NCBI RefSeq assembly: GCF_024166365.1
Contig: NC_064830.1
Span: 87,414,721-87,478,720, forward strand
Reading direction: 5' to 3'
Length of the DNA stretch: 64,000 nt
From: Elephas maximus indicus
Lineage: Eukaryota; Chordata; Mammalia; Proboscidea; Elephantidae
The notes under the pieces are model-generated. The model worked only from the letters and a program-made list of their open reading frames with translations, was not told where the DNA came from and made no database searches. Below, piece after piece: positions 32,891 to 43,580 of the stretch (position 1 is the first letter of the stretch; each line of letters opens with the position of its first letter). The translations under genes and the position numbers were made by a program.

Positions 32891-32927
32891 TCTAATTTAA
32901 TCTTCCCACTGATTCCTTGGAGTCTCT

Positions 32928-33284
32928 GGGTGGTGCAAACAGCACCCTCAGCTGCTAACCAAAAGGCTGGAGGCTCAAGTCCACCCAAAGGCACCTCAGA
33001 AGAGAAGCCTGGTGACATACTGCTGAAGAAGCCCTGGTAGAGCAGTGGTTAAGAGCTTGGTTGCTAACCAAAAGGTCAACAGCTGGAATCCACCAGCAGC
33101 TCCTTCGAAACCCTATGGGGCAGTTCTACTCTGTCCTATAGGGTCGCTATGAGTCGGAATCAGCTCCACACAACAGGTTTATACTTCTGAACGATATCAG
33201 CCACTGACAACGCTATGGAGCACAGTTCTGCTCTGAGACACATAGGGTCACCATGAGTTGAAATTAACCTGATGGCACTGGTAC
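32928..33284 (+). repeat. AfroSINE, long subtype, split by a second AfroSINE
   Basis: Outer copy: head GAGTCTCTGGGTGGTGCAAAC up to 33027, then the central block and tail from 33192 (GGTCACCATGAGTTGAAATTA). The interruption is 33028-33181. Confidence 0.9.
33028..33181 (+). repeat. AfroSINE nested in AfroSINE
   Basis: Younger, better conserved short form bounded by TACTGCTGAA (33018-33027) and TACTTCTGAA (33182-33191), 9 of 10 matching. Confidence 0.92.
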
Positions 33285-33425
33285 TGACTCCTTGGGAGGG
33301 TACATAGCCCCCTTTCTGCAGATGAGAAAACAGAGCTTGGGAGAGATGAGGTACATGAATTCTGACGGTACCACAGCTAGCAGAAGACAGAGCCAGAATT
33401 CAATCAGGAATCTGTCTGACCCCAT
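33285..33425 (-). repeat. MIR fragment
   Basis: TTTCTGCAGATGAGAAAACAG, ACCACAGCTAGCAGAAG, GAGCCAGAATTCAATCAGG. Confidence 0.65.
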
Positions 33426-33539
33426 GACACTTGCCACTGTTTTTCCAGGCAAGGGTTCTTGGGCTAACATCGAAAGTTACACATCTCCCCTCTCAGCAAA
33501 TCCTCATCCTTCCCCTTATTTACTTGGAGTCTCCTGGCA

Positions 33540-34340
33540 TATGTAGCTTAAATACCCGGGCTCCCAGTGGGGTGCAGTTCACTGAGCCAGCTCATTTATT
33601 CATTAATGTTTTCCATATTTCCAAACAGAAAGTGCCATTCCAGGCAAGGCAAATCAATACTGCGCTCCACAATTCATCTTCATTCACGCCACATCCCCCA
33701 CGCTATCCCCAGCACTTTCCACTGAGGCTCCTTGTAATGGGTTCCTGGGCGCTGACGAATAGGATTCTCCGAGGCAGCCACGCCACGTTAGCAGATCAAA
33801 TCATTAATACCTGCATCAGTCATTTTTACGAGGCTCCCTTACCCCAAACTCCTCCCCACCCTCATGTTGAGTATGCTGTTAGTGATGCAGACGGACACAG
33901 TTAGGATGAAATTGCCACTTCTGAGATTTTATTGGCTGCAAGCTTTGAACATTCATTCCCCCCCACCCCTGCTTTTCTAAAATCAGGTATCCTGCCCGGA
34001 GTTAAAGAAATTATTGAGATGGGGGCCGAATATGGACTTTTTCATTCTACCTGCACCACTTGCCAGAGAGTTTTCTTATTTTCCTAGAAAAGGAAGAGGT
34101 GAAAACGGAGACTGGAATTCATTTTTGTAGTTAAATTTCAAAACAGCGCACTTAACTACCTTCCAGCCAAGCAATAAAATAGCAGGCCTATAAACACCAC
34201 CCAAAAATAACATACTCTGTAGAACAAACAATTATACGAAACCAAAAGGGCAGCGTACGCCCAAAAGTAAAGATGAAAAGGCAGGAAGGGGTAGGAAAAC
34301 CAGACCAAGGAAACAGGGAACCCACGTCAGAAATGGGCAA
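33540..34340. other. Unique sequence, candidate conserved noncoding block
   Basis: No repeat or coding signal. AT-rich homeodomain-like sites (CATTAATG, TCATTAATAC), retained CpGs (GACGAATAGG, ACGCCACGTTAGC) and even composition distinguish it from the surrounding repeats. Regulatory function is only a possibility. Confidence 0.35.
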
Positions 34341-34369
34341 AGAGCTGACACAGGGTGGGGATTGCAACC

Positions 34370-34478
34370 AACGTCATGAAACACTTTGTTGAATGAGAAA
34401 TTAATTTGTTGAATGAGAAACTAATTTGCTCTGTAAACTTCCACCTAAAACACACACACACAAAAAAATTTTTTTAAA
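34370..34478 (+). mobile_element. L1 3' terminus, short
   Basis: AACACTTTGTTGAATGAGAAA, TGCTCTGTAAACTTCCACC, with an A/C-rich tail and an internal direct repeat of a 20-bp unit ending GAAA(T/C)TAATTT. Confidence 0.7.
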
Positions 34479-34482
34479 AGAG

Positions 34483-34575
34483 CACTTACTATTTGCCAAA
34501 CACTGTTAAGCATCATACAAGCATTGCGTATTTAGTCCTCCCAGCAACCCAAAGAGGTAGACATTGCCATTATTC
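34483..34575 (-). repeat. MIR fragment
   Basis: GAGCACTTACTATTTGCCAAA, AGTCCTCCCAGCAACCCAAAG. Confidence 0.75.
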
Positions 34576-34599
34576 CTTTTTTTCCTACACGTACCATTT

Positions 34600-36054
34600 T
34601 TTTTTCCTAGTGCCGCAACATTAATTACATTCTTTTCATTGTGTAACCATTCTCAACATTTTCTGAGTTGTTCTCCTACTAACATAAATTCACTGACCTT
34701 TAAGGTTCCCATCCAATCTTTCGAATTGCTGTTAACAATTTAATCCCATGCAGATAGTTCTTAAAAGAGCATAATGCTCACAGCTGACATTTTTACTAGT
34801 TAAGCTAAACTACTGTTTGATTAAGACGACTTCAGGGGGTATTTTTGGTTTAAGGTTTAAAGATTATCTCAGGGCAATAATTTTAGGGGTTCATCCAACT
34901 TTCATGGCTACAAGGATGTCTGAAATTCTGCTCTACATTTCCCCCCTTTAATGAGGATTCTTCTGTGGAATTTTTGATCAAAATGTTCAACAATGGTAGC
35001 CGGGCACCAACCAGTTCTTCTGGTCTCATGGCAAAGGGGGCAATTGCTAATGGAGGCAATTTGCCACACATTCCACATCCTTCTCCTATTCCTGACTTTC
35101 CTTCTTCCTCTTCTGTTCCAGGCAAAAAAAGACCAATTGTTGTGCCTTTGATGGCCACTTGCAGGCTTTTAGGACCCCAGGCACTACACATCGAACCAGG
35201 AGGTAGAAGAGAAGCACTAACATGTTATTAGGCCAATTGACTGTTATGTCCCATAAAACCATGACCCTAAACCTGTAAACCAAGAAACCAAATCCCATGA
35301 GGTTTTTGGCTGTACATAAGTAGCTTCAGCAGCTACTCTTTTTTTTTTTTTTTCCTGTCATCATTGTTGTAAATATGTTTATCACACTTTGCCAATTCAA
35401 CTTTTTACAGGTGTAAAATTATTGACGGCAATTACAATAATCAGCTATGCAGCCCTACCCTGACTCAACATGATATTTCTATCACCATTACCCTCCACTC
35501 TTTCTCCCTGTCTCCCACCCCCTGGTAACCACTAATAAACTTTGTTCTCTATACATTTGCCTTTTCTTGTCTTATTATATAAGTGAGATCATACAATATT
35601 TGTCCTTCTGTGACTGACATATTTCACTCAGCTTTTTTAAGAGCTCACCTGCTAACCGAAAGGTCAGCAGTTCAAATCCACCAGCCACTCTGTGGAATCC
35701 CTATAGGACAGTTCTACTCTGTCCAAAAGGGTCACTCTGAGTCAGAACTGACTTGAAGGCACCTAACAACAATAGCATCTTCCAGTTCCATCCATATTGT
35801 AGCAAGTATCAGGACTTCATTTCTCCTACTAGCTGAGTAGCATTCCATTGCACCACATTTTGTTTATCCCATTCATCTGTTGATGGGCATTTAGGTTGTT
35901 CCCACCTTTAGGCTATTGTGAATAATGCTGCAATGAACACTGGTGTACATGTCTCTGTTTGATCTCTGCTTTCAGGTCTTCTGGGATGTACACCTAGAAG
36001 TGGAATTGTTGAGTCATATGGTGGTTCTATTTTTCATCTTTCGAGGAACGGTGC
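34600..36054 (-). mobile_element. L1, antisense (3'UTR and ORF2 C-terminal end)
   Basis: Older L1 3'UTR (GTAGCCGGGCACCAACCAG, AGGCTTTTAGGACCCCAGG, TGTTATGTCCCATAAAACC) followed by antisense ORF2/3' junction landmarks (TCCATCCATATTGTAGCAAG, TTGATGGGCATTTAGGTTG, AATAATGCTGCAATGAACAC). Split by an AfroSINE at 35641 and ended by an LTR at 36055. Confidence 0.85.
35641..35776 (+). repeat. AfroSINE, 5'-truncated
   Basis: CCTGCTAACCGAAAGGTCAGC to CTGACTTGAAGGCACCTAACA. Its tail has the RTE-type CACCTAACAACAA ending. Confidence 0.9.
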
Positions 36055-36535
36055 TGTCTTAGTCATCTAGTGCTACTATAATAGAAATACCACAAGTGGA
36101 TGGCTTTAACAAAGAGAAATTTATTTCTTTACAGTAAAGTAGGCTAAAAGTCCAAATTCAGGGTGTCAGCTCCAGGGTAATACTTTCTCTCTCTGTCAGC
36201 CTTCTTATCAATTCTCCTCCCGACTAGGAACTTCTTTGCCCAAAAACCTTGGCTCCAAAGGACGTGCTCTGCTCGTGGCATGGCTTTCTTGGTGGTTAGA
36301 GGTTCCCCTGTCTCTCTGCTTGCTTCTGTCTTTTATTGCCTCAAGACACAATCCAGTCCTGTAGGTTGAGTCCTGCCTCACTAACACAACTGCCACCCAT
36401 CCTCCCTCATTAACATCACAGAGGCAGGATTTACAACATATAGGAAAATCACACAATACTGGGAATCGTGGCCCAGCCCAACTGATAAACAAATTTGGGG
36501 GAGGGGTGGGGGGGTACATAACTCAATCCATGACA
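36055..36535 (-). mobile_element. MaLR-type solo LTR, antisense
   Basis: TGTCTTAGTCATCTAGTGCT to AACTCAATCCATGACA. Minus-strand TATA region is decayed (TTTTATTGCCTCAAGA). Flanks GGTGC (36050-36054) and CGTGC (36536-36540) fit a 5-bp TSD with one change. Confidence 0.88.
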
Positions 36536-36540
36536 CGTGC

Positions 36541-37194
36541 CATGGGCATACTCCCCTGCTGGGACTGTAATTTTGGAGACTGCCTGGGTCCTTCCCATAC
36601 GGGGCACTGAGCATCATCACCTCCACACAATCATCAGGATGTCCTTCTTTGGAGACACCCCACACATCTGTGTGCAACGGAAACAGTTTTTAACAGGCAT
36701 GGATCATATGTTGACTGCTCTTCTCCACTGCCCCTTCCCCCCGTTTTTCTTTGTAAAGGTGAACAAGTGTTCCTGTAATCCAGAAAGTGGGATCCAGAAA
36801 GGCTGGCTGGAGTCTAGTCAGTGTACCCTGAGGCCCGAGCTGGCCACTGGGGTTCTGCAGTTGTGAGGGTCCCTCACCAGATGTGTTGCTTTCTTCTCAA
36901 ATGGCCTATTTTAGGCAGAACAAAGAGCAGGAAGCTTTTGATTACAAGTTAATGTGGAGCGATTTTCAGACCAAATGAGTCTCTGTTCTAGGGAATGAAC
37001 AATTATTTAAAGGCCTAGAGGCCCAGACATTCTTCAGTGGTAATATGGGCCTGTGCTGGAACAGGAAGGAATAAAGAGGAAGCACGTATACCCACTCCTC
37101 ACTTAACAACATGGTGAGGTTCCAAAGACCAGGTTGTTACGTGAAAAACTGACATTATCTGAAAGTGAGGTCTTGGCCTGTGCCCCGTTTTTGG
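36541..37194. other. Unassigned insert between L1 parts
   Basis: About 650 bp lying where the antisense L1 should be continuous. The right part (37090-37150, CTCACTTAACAACATGGTGAG..CAGGTTGTTACGTGAAAAAC) resembles a mariner-type element end; the rest is not recognised. Confidence 0.4.
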
Positions 37195-37332
37195 TGCGGT
37201 GTTCCAAAGTTCCACGCTGTTTTCCACAACATCTGTACTATTTTGCATTTCCAGTGGCAATGAGTAAGGGTTCCAATTTCCCCACATCCTCACCAATATA
37301 TGTTATTTTCAGCTTTTTTTATCCTAACCAGT

Positions 37333-37502
37333 CTAACCAAAACAAAAACAAAAATGAAACCCCTTGAGATTCCAACTCACAGTGACCCTATAGGACAGAT
37401 AAGAACTACCCCACAGGGTTTCCAAGGAGTGGGTGGTAGATTTGACCTGCTGACTTTTCGATTAGCAGGTGAGCTCTTAACGACTGTTCCACCAGAGCCC
37501 TT
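37333..37502 (-). repeat. AfroSINE
   Basis: Antisense: CCTTGAGATTCCAACTCACAG, GTGACCCTATAGGACAGATAA, head TTCCACCAGAGCCC. Confidence 0.9.
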
Positions 37503-37618
37503 TAGCAATCCTAGCGGGAGTGAAAATGGTATCTCATTGTGGTTCTGATTTGCATCTCTCTGACGGCTAGTAACACTGAGCGGCTTTTCATGTGTTTGGC
37601 AGGCATTTCAATGTCCTC

Positions 37619-37752
37619 TTTGCTAACCAAAATGACAGCAATTTGAATCTACCAGCAGGCGCTCCTTGGAAACTCTGTGGGGCGGTTCTACCCTGTCCTA
37701 TAGGGTCGCTTTGAGTTGGAATTAACTCAACAGCAACGGGTTTGGGTATTTT
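37619..37752 (+). repeat. AfroSINE, 5'-truncated
   Basis: TTGCTAACCAAAATGACAGCA to AACTCAACAGCAACGGGTTTG. Confidence 0.9.
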
Positions 37753-37777
37753 TTTGGTCTTTGATGAAATGTTTATT

Positions 37778-38326
37778 TGTCATGGATTGAATTGTGTCTC
37801 CCCAAAATGTGTGTCAACTTGGTTAGGCCATGATTCCCAGTATTGTTTGGTTGCCCTCCATTTTGTGATTGATATAATTTTTGTATGTGTTGTAAATCCT
37901 CATCTGTGCCTGTGGTTAATGAGGCAAGGCTAGATTATGTTAAAGAAGATTAGGATGAGATGTAACACCCTTCGTGATCCAACGTAATTGGAGTTTCCCT
38001 AAGGTGTGGGCTGCACTGCCTTTTCTCTCTCAGGAGATAAAAGGAAAGGGAAGCAAGCAGAGAGGAAGGACCTCATACCACCAAGAAAGCAGCACCAGGA
38101 ACGGAGTGCATCCTTTTGACCAGGGAGTCCTCTGTGGAGAAGCTCCTAGTCCAGCAGAAGACTGATAAGAAGGACCTTCCTCCAGAGCCAACAGAGAAAG
38201 TCTTCCCCTGGAGCTGATGTCCTGAATTTGGATTTTTAGCCTACTAGACTGTGAGAAAATAAATTTCTTTGTTAAAGCTATTCACTTTTGGTATTTCTGT
38301 TACAGCAGCAGTACATAACTAAGACA
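37778..38326 (+). mobile_element. MaLR-type solo LTR, sense
   Basis: Sense copy showing the LTR layout: TGTCATGGATTGAATTGTGT start, TATA-less AGATAAAAGGAAAG region near 38036, AATAAA near 38260, and CATAACTAAGACA end. Flanks TTATT (37773-37777) and CTATT (38327-38331) fit a 5-bp TSD with one change. The L1 continues across it (GTCTTTGATGAAATG | TATTCAAGTTC). Confidence 0.92.
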
Positions 38327-38517
38327 CTATTCAAGTTCTTTCCTGTTTTATGATTGGGTGATTTGCCTTTTGTTGTTAAGTTGTTGAAGTTTTATTTATA
38401 TATGTGTGTGTGTGTATACAAAATATATTCTTACTAGATTCTTGTCATATATATGGTTTCCAGAAATACTCTCCCAACGGGTGGCTTAGCTTTTCCGTCT
38501 TTTGGTAAGTTCCCCCC

Positions 38518-38808
38518 ACCCCCCAGCCCCACCCTGGACTAATCTTTCCCTTCTGTCTTTGGTTTTCTTCATTCTCCCTTGTTCCTGATGGGGTTAGACC
38601 AGTAGACTATCTTAGATGGCCGCTCACAAGCTTTTTAAAGACCCCAGGCACCACTCACCAAAGTAGAATGTAGAACAACTCTTTATAAACTATGTTATGC
38701 CAATTGAGCTAGATATTCCCCAAGACCACGGTCCCCACAGCCCTCAGCCCAGGAATTTGGTCCCTCAGGGAGTCTGGATGTGTCTATGGAGTTTCCATGA
38801 CCTTGCCT
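38518..38808 (-). mobile_element. L1 3'UTR fragment inserted in L1
   Basis: CTATCTTAGATGGCCGCTCAC, TTTTTAAAGACCCCAGGCACC, CTTTATAAACTATGTTATGCC. The host L1 is contiguous across it (TTTTCCGTCTTTTGGTAAG then GATAAAGTCTTTTGATG). Confidence 0.75.
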
Positions 38809-39259
38809 TTGATAAAGTCTTTTGATGAATGAAAGTTTTTAATCTTTATGAGAATCCATTTATTTTTTCTTTTGCTGTTTGTGCTTTTGTTATTATACTA
38901 GATAATTCATTGTTAAAAGCTGGGCCTGACAGCATTGTCCTGCCTATTTTTTTAAAGAATTTTATGATTTTAGTTTGCACATTTAGGTCCTTAATCCATT
39001 TTGAATTTGTTTTTGTGTATGGTGTGAGTCATGGATCCTGTCTCATTTCTCTGTGTGTGGAAATCCAATTTTCTCAGCACTATTTATTGAAGAGATTCTT
39101 CTTTCCGCATTGAATATAGTTAGCACCCTTGTCAAAAATCTGTTGGCCACAGATGTGTGGGTTTATATGTGGACTTTCAAATCTATTTAATTGATCTATG
39201 GATCTATTGTTATTCCCGTACCAGGCTGTTTTGATTACTACAGCTGAATAGCATGTTTT

Positions 39260-39429
39260 GGAAACCCTGGTGGTGTAGTGGTTAAGTGCTACGGCTGCTA
39301 ACCAAAGGGTCAGCAGTTTGAATCTGCTAGGTGCTCCCTGGAAACTCTATGGGGCAGTTCTACTCTGTCCTATAGGGTCGCTATGAGTCGAAATCGACTC
39401 GACGGCACTGGGTTTGGTTTGGTTTGGTT
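39260..39429 (+). repeat. AfroSINE
   Basis: Well-preserved full copy: AAACCCTGGTGGTGTAGTGG to GAAATCGACTCGACGGCACTG. Flanks TAGCATGTTTT and TGGTATGTTTT suggest a diverged TSD. Confidence 0.94.
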
Positions 39430-40735
39430 ATGGTATGTTTTAAGATCCCACTTGGTCATGGTGTATGACTCTTTTAATATGCTGTTGGATTCTAGTTTGT
39501 TGAGGATTTTTGCATCTATATGCATGAGAGATATTGGCCTGTAGTTTTCTTTTCTTGTGGTATCTTTGTCTGGTTTTGGAATCAGGGTTATGTTTGTTTC
39601 ACAGGATGAATTAGGGAGTATTTCTTCCTTCCTTCTTTTAGAAGAGTTTAAACAGTATTGTGTCAATCCTCTAAACGTTTGGTAGAATTCCCCAGTGAAG
39701 CCATCTGGTCCAGGACTTTTTTTTTGTTTGGAGGTTTTTCATCACTGATCCTATTTCTTCACTTGTTATGAATCTGTTGAGACTTTCTATTTCTCCTCTT
39801 GAGTCAGTTTGGGTAGATTGTGTGCTTTTAAGAATTTTTCCATTTCATCTAGGTTATCCAGTTTGTTGCCATACAGTTGTTCATAATATCGTCATAATTC
39901 TCTTTATTTCTATTGGGTCAATTGTAATGTCTCTTCTTTCACTTTTTATTTTGATTATTTGTACCTTTTCTTTATCAGTCTAGCTAAAGGTTTGTCAATT
40001 TTATTAACTTTTCAAAGAACCATCTTCTGGTTTTATTGATTTTCTCTGTTTTCGATTTCATGTAGTTCTACTCTGATTGTTGTTACTTCTTTTCTTCTGG
40101 TAGGTTTAGGCTTAGTTTGCTCTTCTCTTTCTTGTTCCTAGAGTCGTCAAATTAGGCTGTTAATTTGAGATCTTCTTTTCTTATGTAGGCATTTATTGCT
40201 ATAATTTTCCCTCTGAGCACTGCCTTTGCTGCATCCCATAAGGTTTGGTATGTTGTGCTTTCATTTTCATTTAGCTCTAAGAAATTTGTGATTTCTTCCT
40301 TGACCCATTGGTAGTTTAATATTGTGTTCTTTAATTTCCATATATTTGTTTATTTTCCAAGGGTTTTTTTTTTTTTTTTTTTCCTGCTATTGACTGTTAC
40401 CACTTCACTCCATTCTGGTCAGAGAAAATACTTTTATGATTTCTATCTTTTTAAAATTTATCAAGACTTGCTTTGTGACCTAAAATGTCATCTATCCTGG
40501 AGAATGATCCACGTGCACTGGAGTAGAACGCATATTGTGCTGTTTTTCAGTGAAGTGTTCTATATGTCTGTCAAGTCTAGTTCGTTTATAGCGTCATTGA
40601 GGTCTAGTCTTTCCTTGTTGATCTTCTGTCTAGATGTTCTGTCCAATATTGAAAGTGGTATATTGAAGTCTTCAATTATTATTGTAGTACTATCTGTCTT
40701 TCCCTTTAATTCTATCAGTGTTTCTTCTCCTTATC

Positions 40736-43580
40736 CACAGCCTTCATCCTAAACCATGCACCTTGACCTATCTTGAATCTGGCTTCCCAACCTCCTCTTG
40801 GCTTCTCTGGTTCCTGACCCCCTTTTGTCCTCTCCATGGCCTCCTGCTTACCCCTTGGACTTGACTCCAGGTATCTTGACTCTGTCTTCCAACTTCCCTC
40901 TAAAACTTCTAGCCATGCCTCTTCAGACTGATCTCTTCTTCTGACTTACAAGGCTCTTTCCTGGCCCAAGACCAAATGGTGGACACACCTCCTTGGTTCA
41001 CTCCAGCCATGTGAATGGAACTGGGGTAGCCAGTGACTTCTAATACTCATTAATAACTATGGCAGCTAGTTTAGCCTTTCTCTCCATCCTTGAGTCCTTG
41101 GGAACTTCAATGCCCACTGTGAATGACTCAGTCCACATCTTTACCTCCCTGACCTTCTATCTCCCCATCTCCAGTGGACCTCTCTTTCCTTGCACTTGAG
41201 CCACCCACAACAATGATCACACCAAGAATCTTATCAGCAAATGGAAATGCAGACATGCTCAACTTCTGGAAGCTTGAATTCCAGTCTCCTACTTACCAAC
41301 TACAGCCTCTTATCACTTCCATAAAGCCTTAAGCTTACATCCTTACTCACAGTTTTTTCTCTGTTACTTGTATTTTCAACCTCTCCCTCTCATTCTGACT
41401 CCATATCCTTGTCATTCAATCATGATAAATTCTCTTTTGTCTGAAAAAAATAAATTCCTCCTGTAGCAGATGCTGTGGTGCCCATCCTTATCCCTTCAGT
41501 CCTTATCATCTTCATCATTTCAGTCCAACTTCCAATTGCCATCACCTTCACCTCTGGTTTCCAGAGCCCACTCTCCCCAAGCAGGCTAAAAATGCCTTGG
41601 AACTAATGCTCCCTCAACCCCAAAGAACAAAAAAAAAAAAACAGCCCTCACCTAATGACTTATGGGTGGATAAATACCCCAGTTCCCTCACCCCTCATGT
41701 GGAATAACTCTGAGAAGCATGTTCCATACTGTCTTCCACAGTTATCCCCTGAGATTAAGCTCCATTTTCCCATGGTAATTACTTGCTGGCATACTCTTGA
41801 TTAATCTCCTTATCTTTTCTGCCTCATTCCTTCATTCCCCTACCAGCATTTCCTGGAATCACTTCCCAAATAAACTACTTGAACTCAATCCTTGTCTCAG
41901 ACTCTTCTGGGGGGACTCAAATACCTCCCTCAATCCAACATCTCCTATAGGTACTGCCAATCTCTCGTTTCCCCTTCTTGGACCATCACATCACCTATAC
42001 CCAAATTCACCTCTCTCCTACTCACTTCCCAAACAACTGCAGTCTAGTTTCTAACTCTAGTGTCTCAACAAAACTGATTTTTCCTAGATGAATAAAAGGG
42101 TCTTCCTTTTTATTTGATCTCTGTACAATTTTCAATATTTTGACATTCTCTCCTTGTCACTCTCTCTTCCTTAGATTCATGACATCACTGTCTGCTTTTC
42201 CTTGTCAAGTCTTTCCCAGCTCCTCAAGACTCCAACCCTTTAAATGCTGATGCTCCATCCTTGGCCATTTGCTTCACTTACTCTGATGTTATATATTCTC
42301 CTTAGATGACACCTTCCAATTTTAGATCACAGTTGACTTCCCAATCTCTTCATATATACAGAATACAATTCTGTGTCATGTCTCATCTCCAAATGCCAAC
42401 TGTATCTCTCCAACATGTCCTAAATCCAACTCATTATCTTTCCTGGCCACTCTCCAATTTATTAATATCACAACCATCCATCTAGTCACCAAAGCCACTG
42501 GGAGACCTCTTAAACTCTTTCCCCTACCTCACCCAGGATGCACAATTCACTGCCCAGTCTAGTCAATTCCACCTCCTAAATATCTCTCCGCTCCATCCCC
42601 ATGATCATGACCATAGGCCCAACCCGCCATCATCGCATGTCCAGAATACTGCAATAGCCTCTTTATCAGCTTCTCTGCCTTCCGTAACCCCAATCTATCC
42701 TCTACAAAACTGGAAGACTAATCCTTTCTGAAGTACAAATCTGAGCTTACAATTCTGCTTACAACCTTCAGTGAGTCTCACCAGTCTCAGTCAGGTAAGT
42801 CTCAAATCCCTTAGCAGGCTTCTAAGACTCTTCACCATCTAGTCCCCTTTTTCTCCAGCTTCAGCTCTCACCACTCTGCATGCTTTTAGCCCACTGTCTG
42901 TCAACCCTGACCACCTAGTACACATTAGAATTACTCAGGAAACTTAAATATATATATATATCAATGCCTGGGCCCCACCCCCAGAAATTAGGATTTATGT
43001 GATCAGGGATGAGGTACAGGCAACTGAGTTTTTTCAAAACTTCCCAGGTTGTTATTAGTATGCAGCCAGAAAGTACTACCCTTAACCAGATGAAATCACT
43101 CAGAGTTCATAGCTTTCAGGTTCTCCTATGCCCCTGTGCCCATGCATTCCTGCACACACAACTCCTTCCCCTCTCCTTGTTTCACATGGATAACACCTTA
43201 CCCTTAAATACTAGCTGCAGGGAACCTTCACTGATCCGAAATTCCAGTCTGAGTTAGAAGCCTTCCTCCAAGTTCCCACAGTCTCCTCTGCTTAACCTTA
43301 TCAGAGTGCTTATCACAGAGCATTTATTAACTGTCAGCATCACCTCAAATTGGTAATGATCATTGTGGAAGGGGGGTGGTCTTTCATCAGTATAGTACAA
43401 GGGCCCAACACAATGGCTCCCCCATTAGAGGGTTCAATACATGTTTGCTGAATGAATGAATGACTCCCATTTCCCTCTGGTCACGAGGGCAGGAACTGTC
43501 CATCCCCTTCCCCTAGTCCAATGCCAATGCACATAGTAGGAGCTCAATATATATTTGTTGAATGAATTAATAAATATAAG
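40736..43580 (+). mobile_element. L2-type LINE, long but decayed
   Basis: Pyrimidine-rich sense L2: GGGAACTTCAATGCCCACTG, CCTTGCACTTGAGCC near 41200, CTGCAATAGCCTCTTTATCAG, TCCTTTCTGAAGTACAAATCT, CTTAGCAGGCTTCTAAGACTC. It ends with GCACATAGTAGGAGCTCAATA and TATTTGTTGAATGAATTAATA near 43560. No reading frame survives. Interrupted by a MER5A-like element. Assignment of the 5' third is less certain. Confidence 0.6.
42897..43085. mobile_element. MER5A-like hAT MITE
   Basis: TGTCAACCCTGACCACCTAGTACACATTAG.. start pattern (ACATTAGAATTACTCAGG), central CAATGCCTGGGCCCCACCCC, and right end TTCCCAGGTTGTTATTAG..ATGCAGCCAGAAAG, the near-palindromic MER5A arrangement. A (TA)n run sits at 42949. Confidence 0.8.

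Larger units (their letters stand above)
37195..40735 (-). mobile_element. L1, antisense ORF2 (multiply interrupted)
   Basis: On the minus strand this reads ORF2 from the endonuclease/RT linker (near 40700) to the C-terminal region (near 37200). Landmarks: CCCATTGGTAGTTTAATATTG, CCCTTGTCAAAAATCTGTTGG, CCCTCTGAGCACTGCCTTTGC, and the minus-strand peptide [24 protein letters not shown] near 39590. Interrupted by AfroSINEs at 37333, 37619 and 39260, an LTR at 37778 and an L1 3'UTR at 38518. A T-run near 40363-40382 is expanded. No frame survives. Confidence 0.9.
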
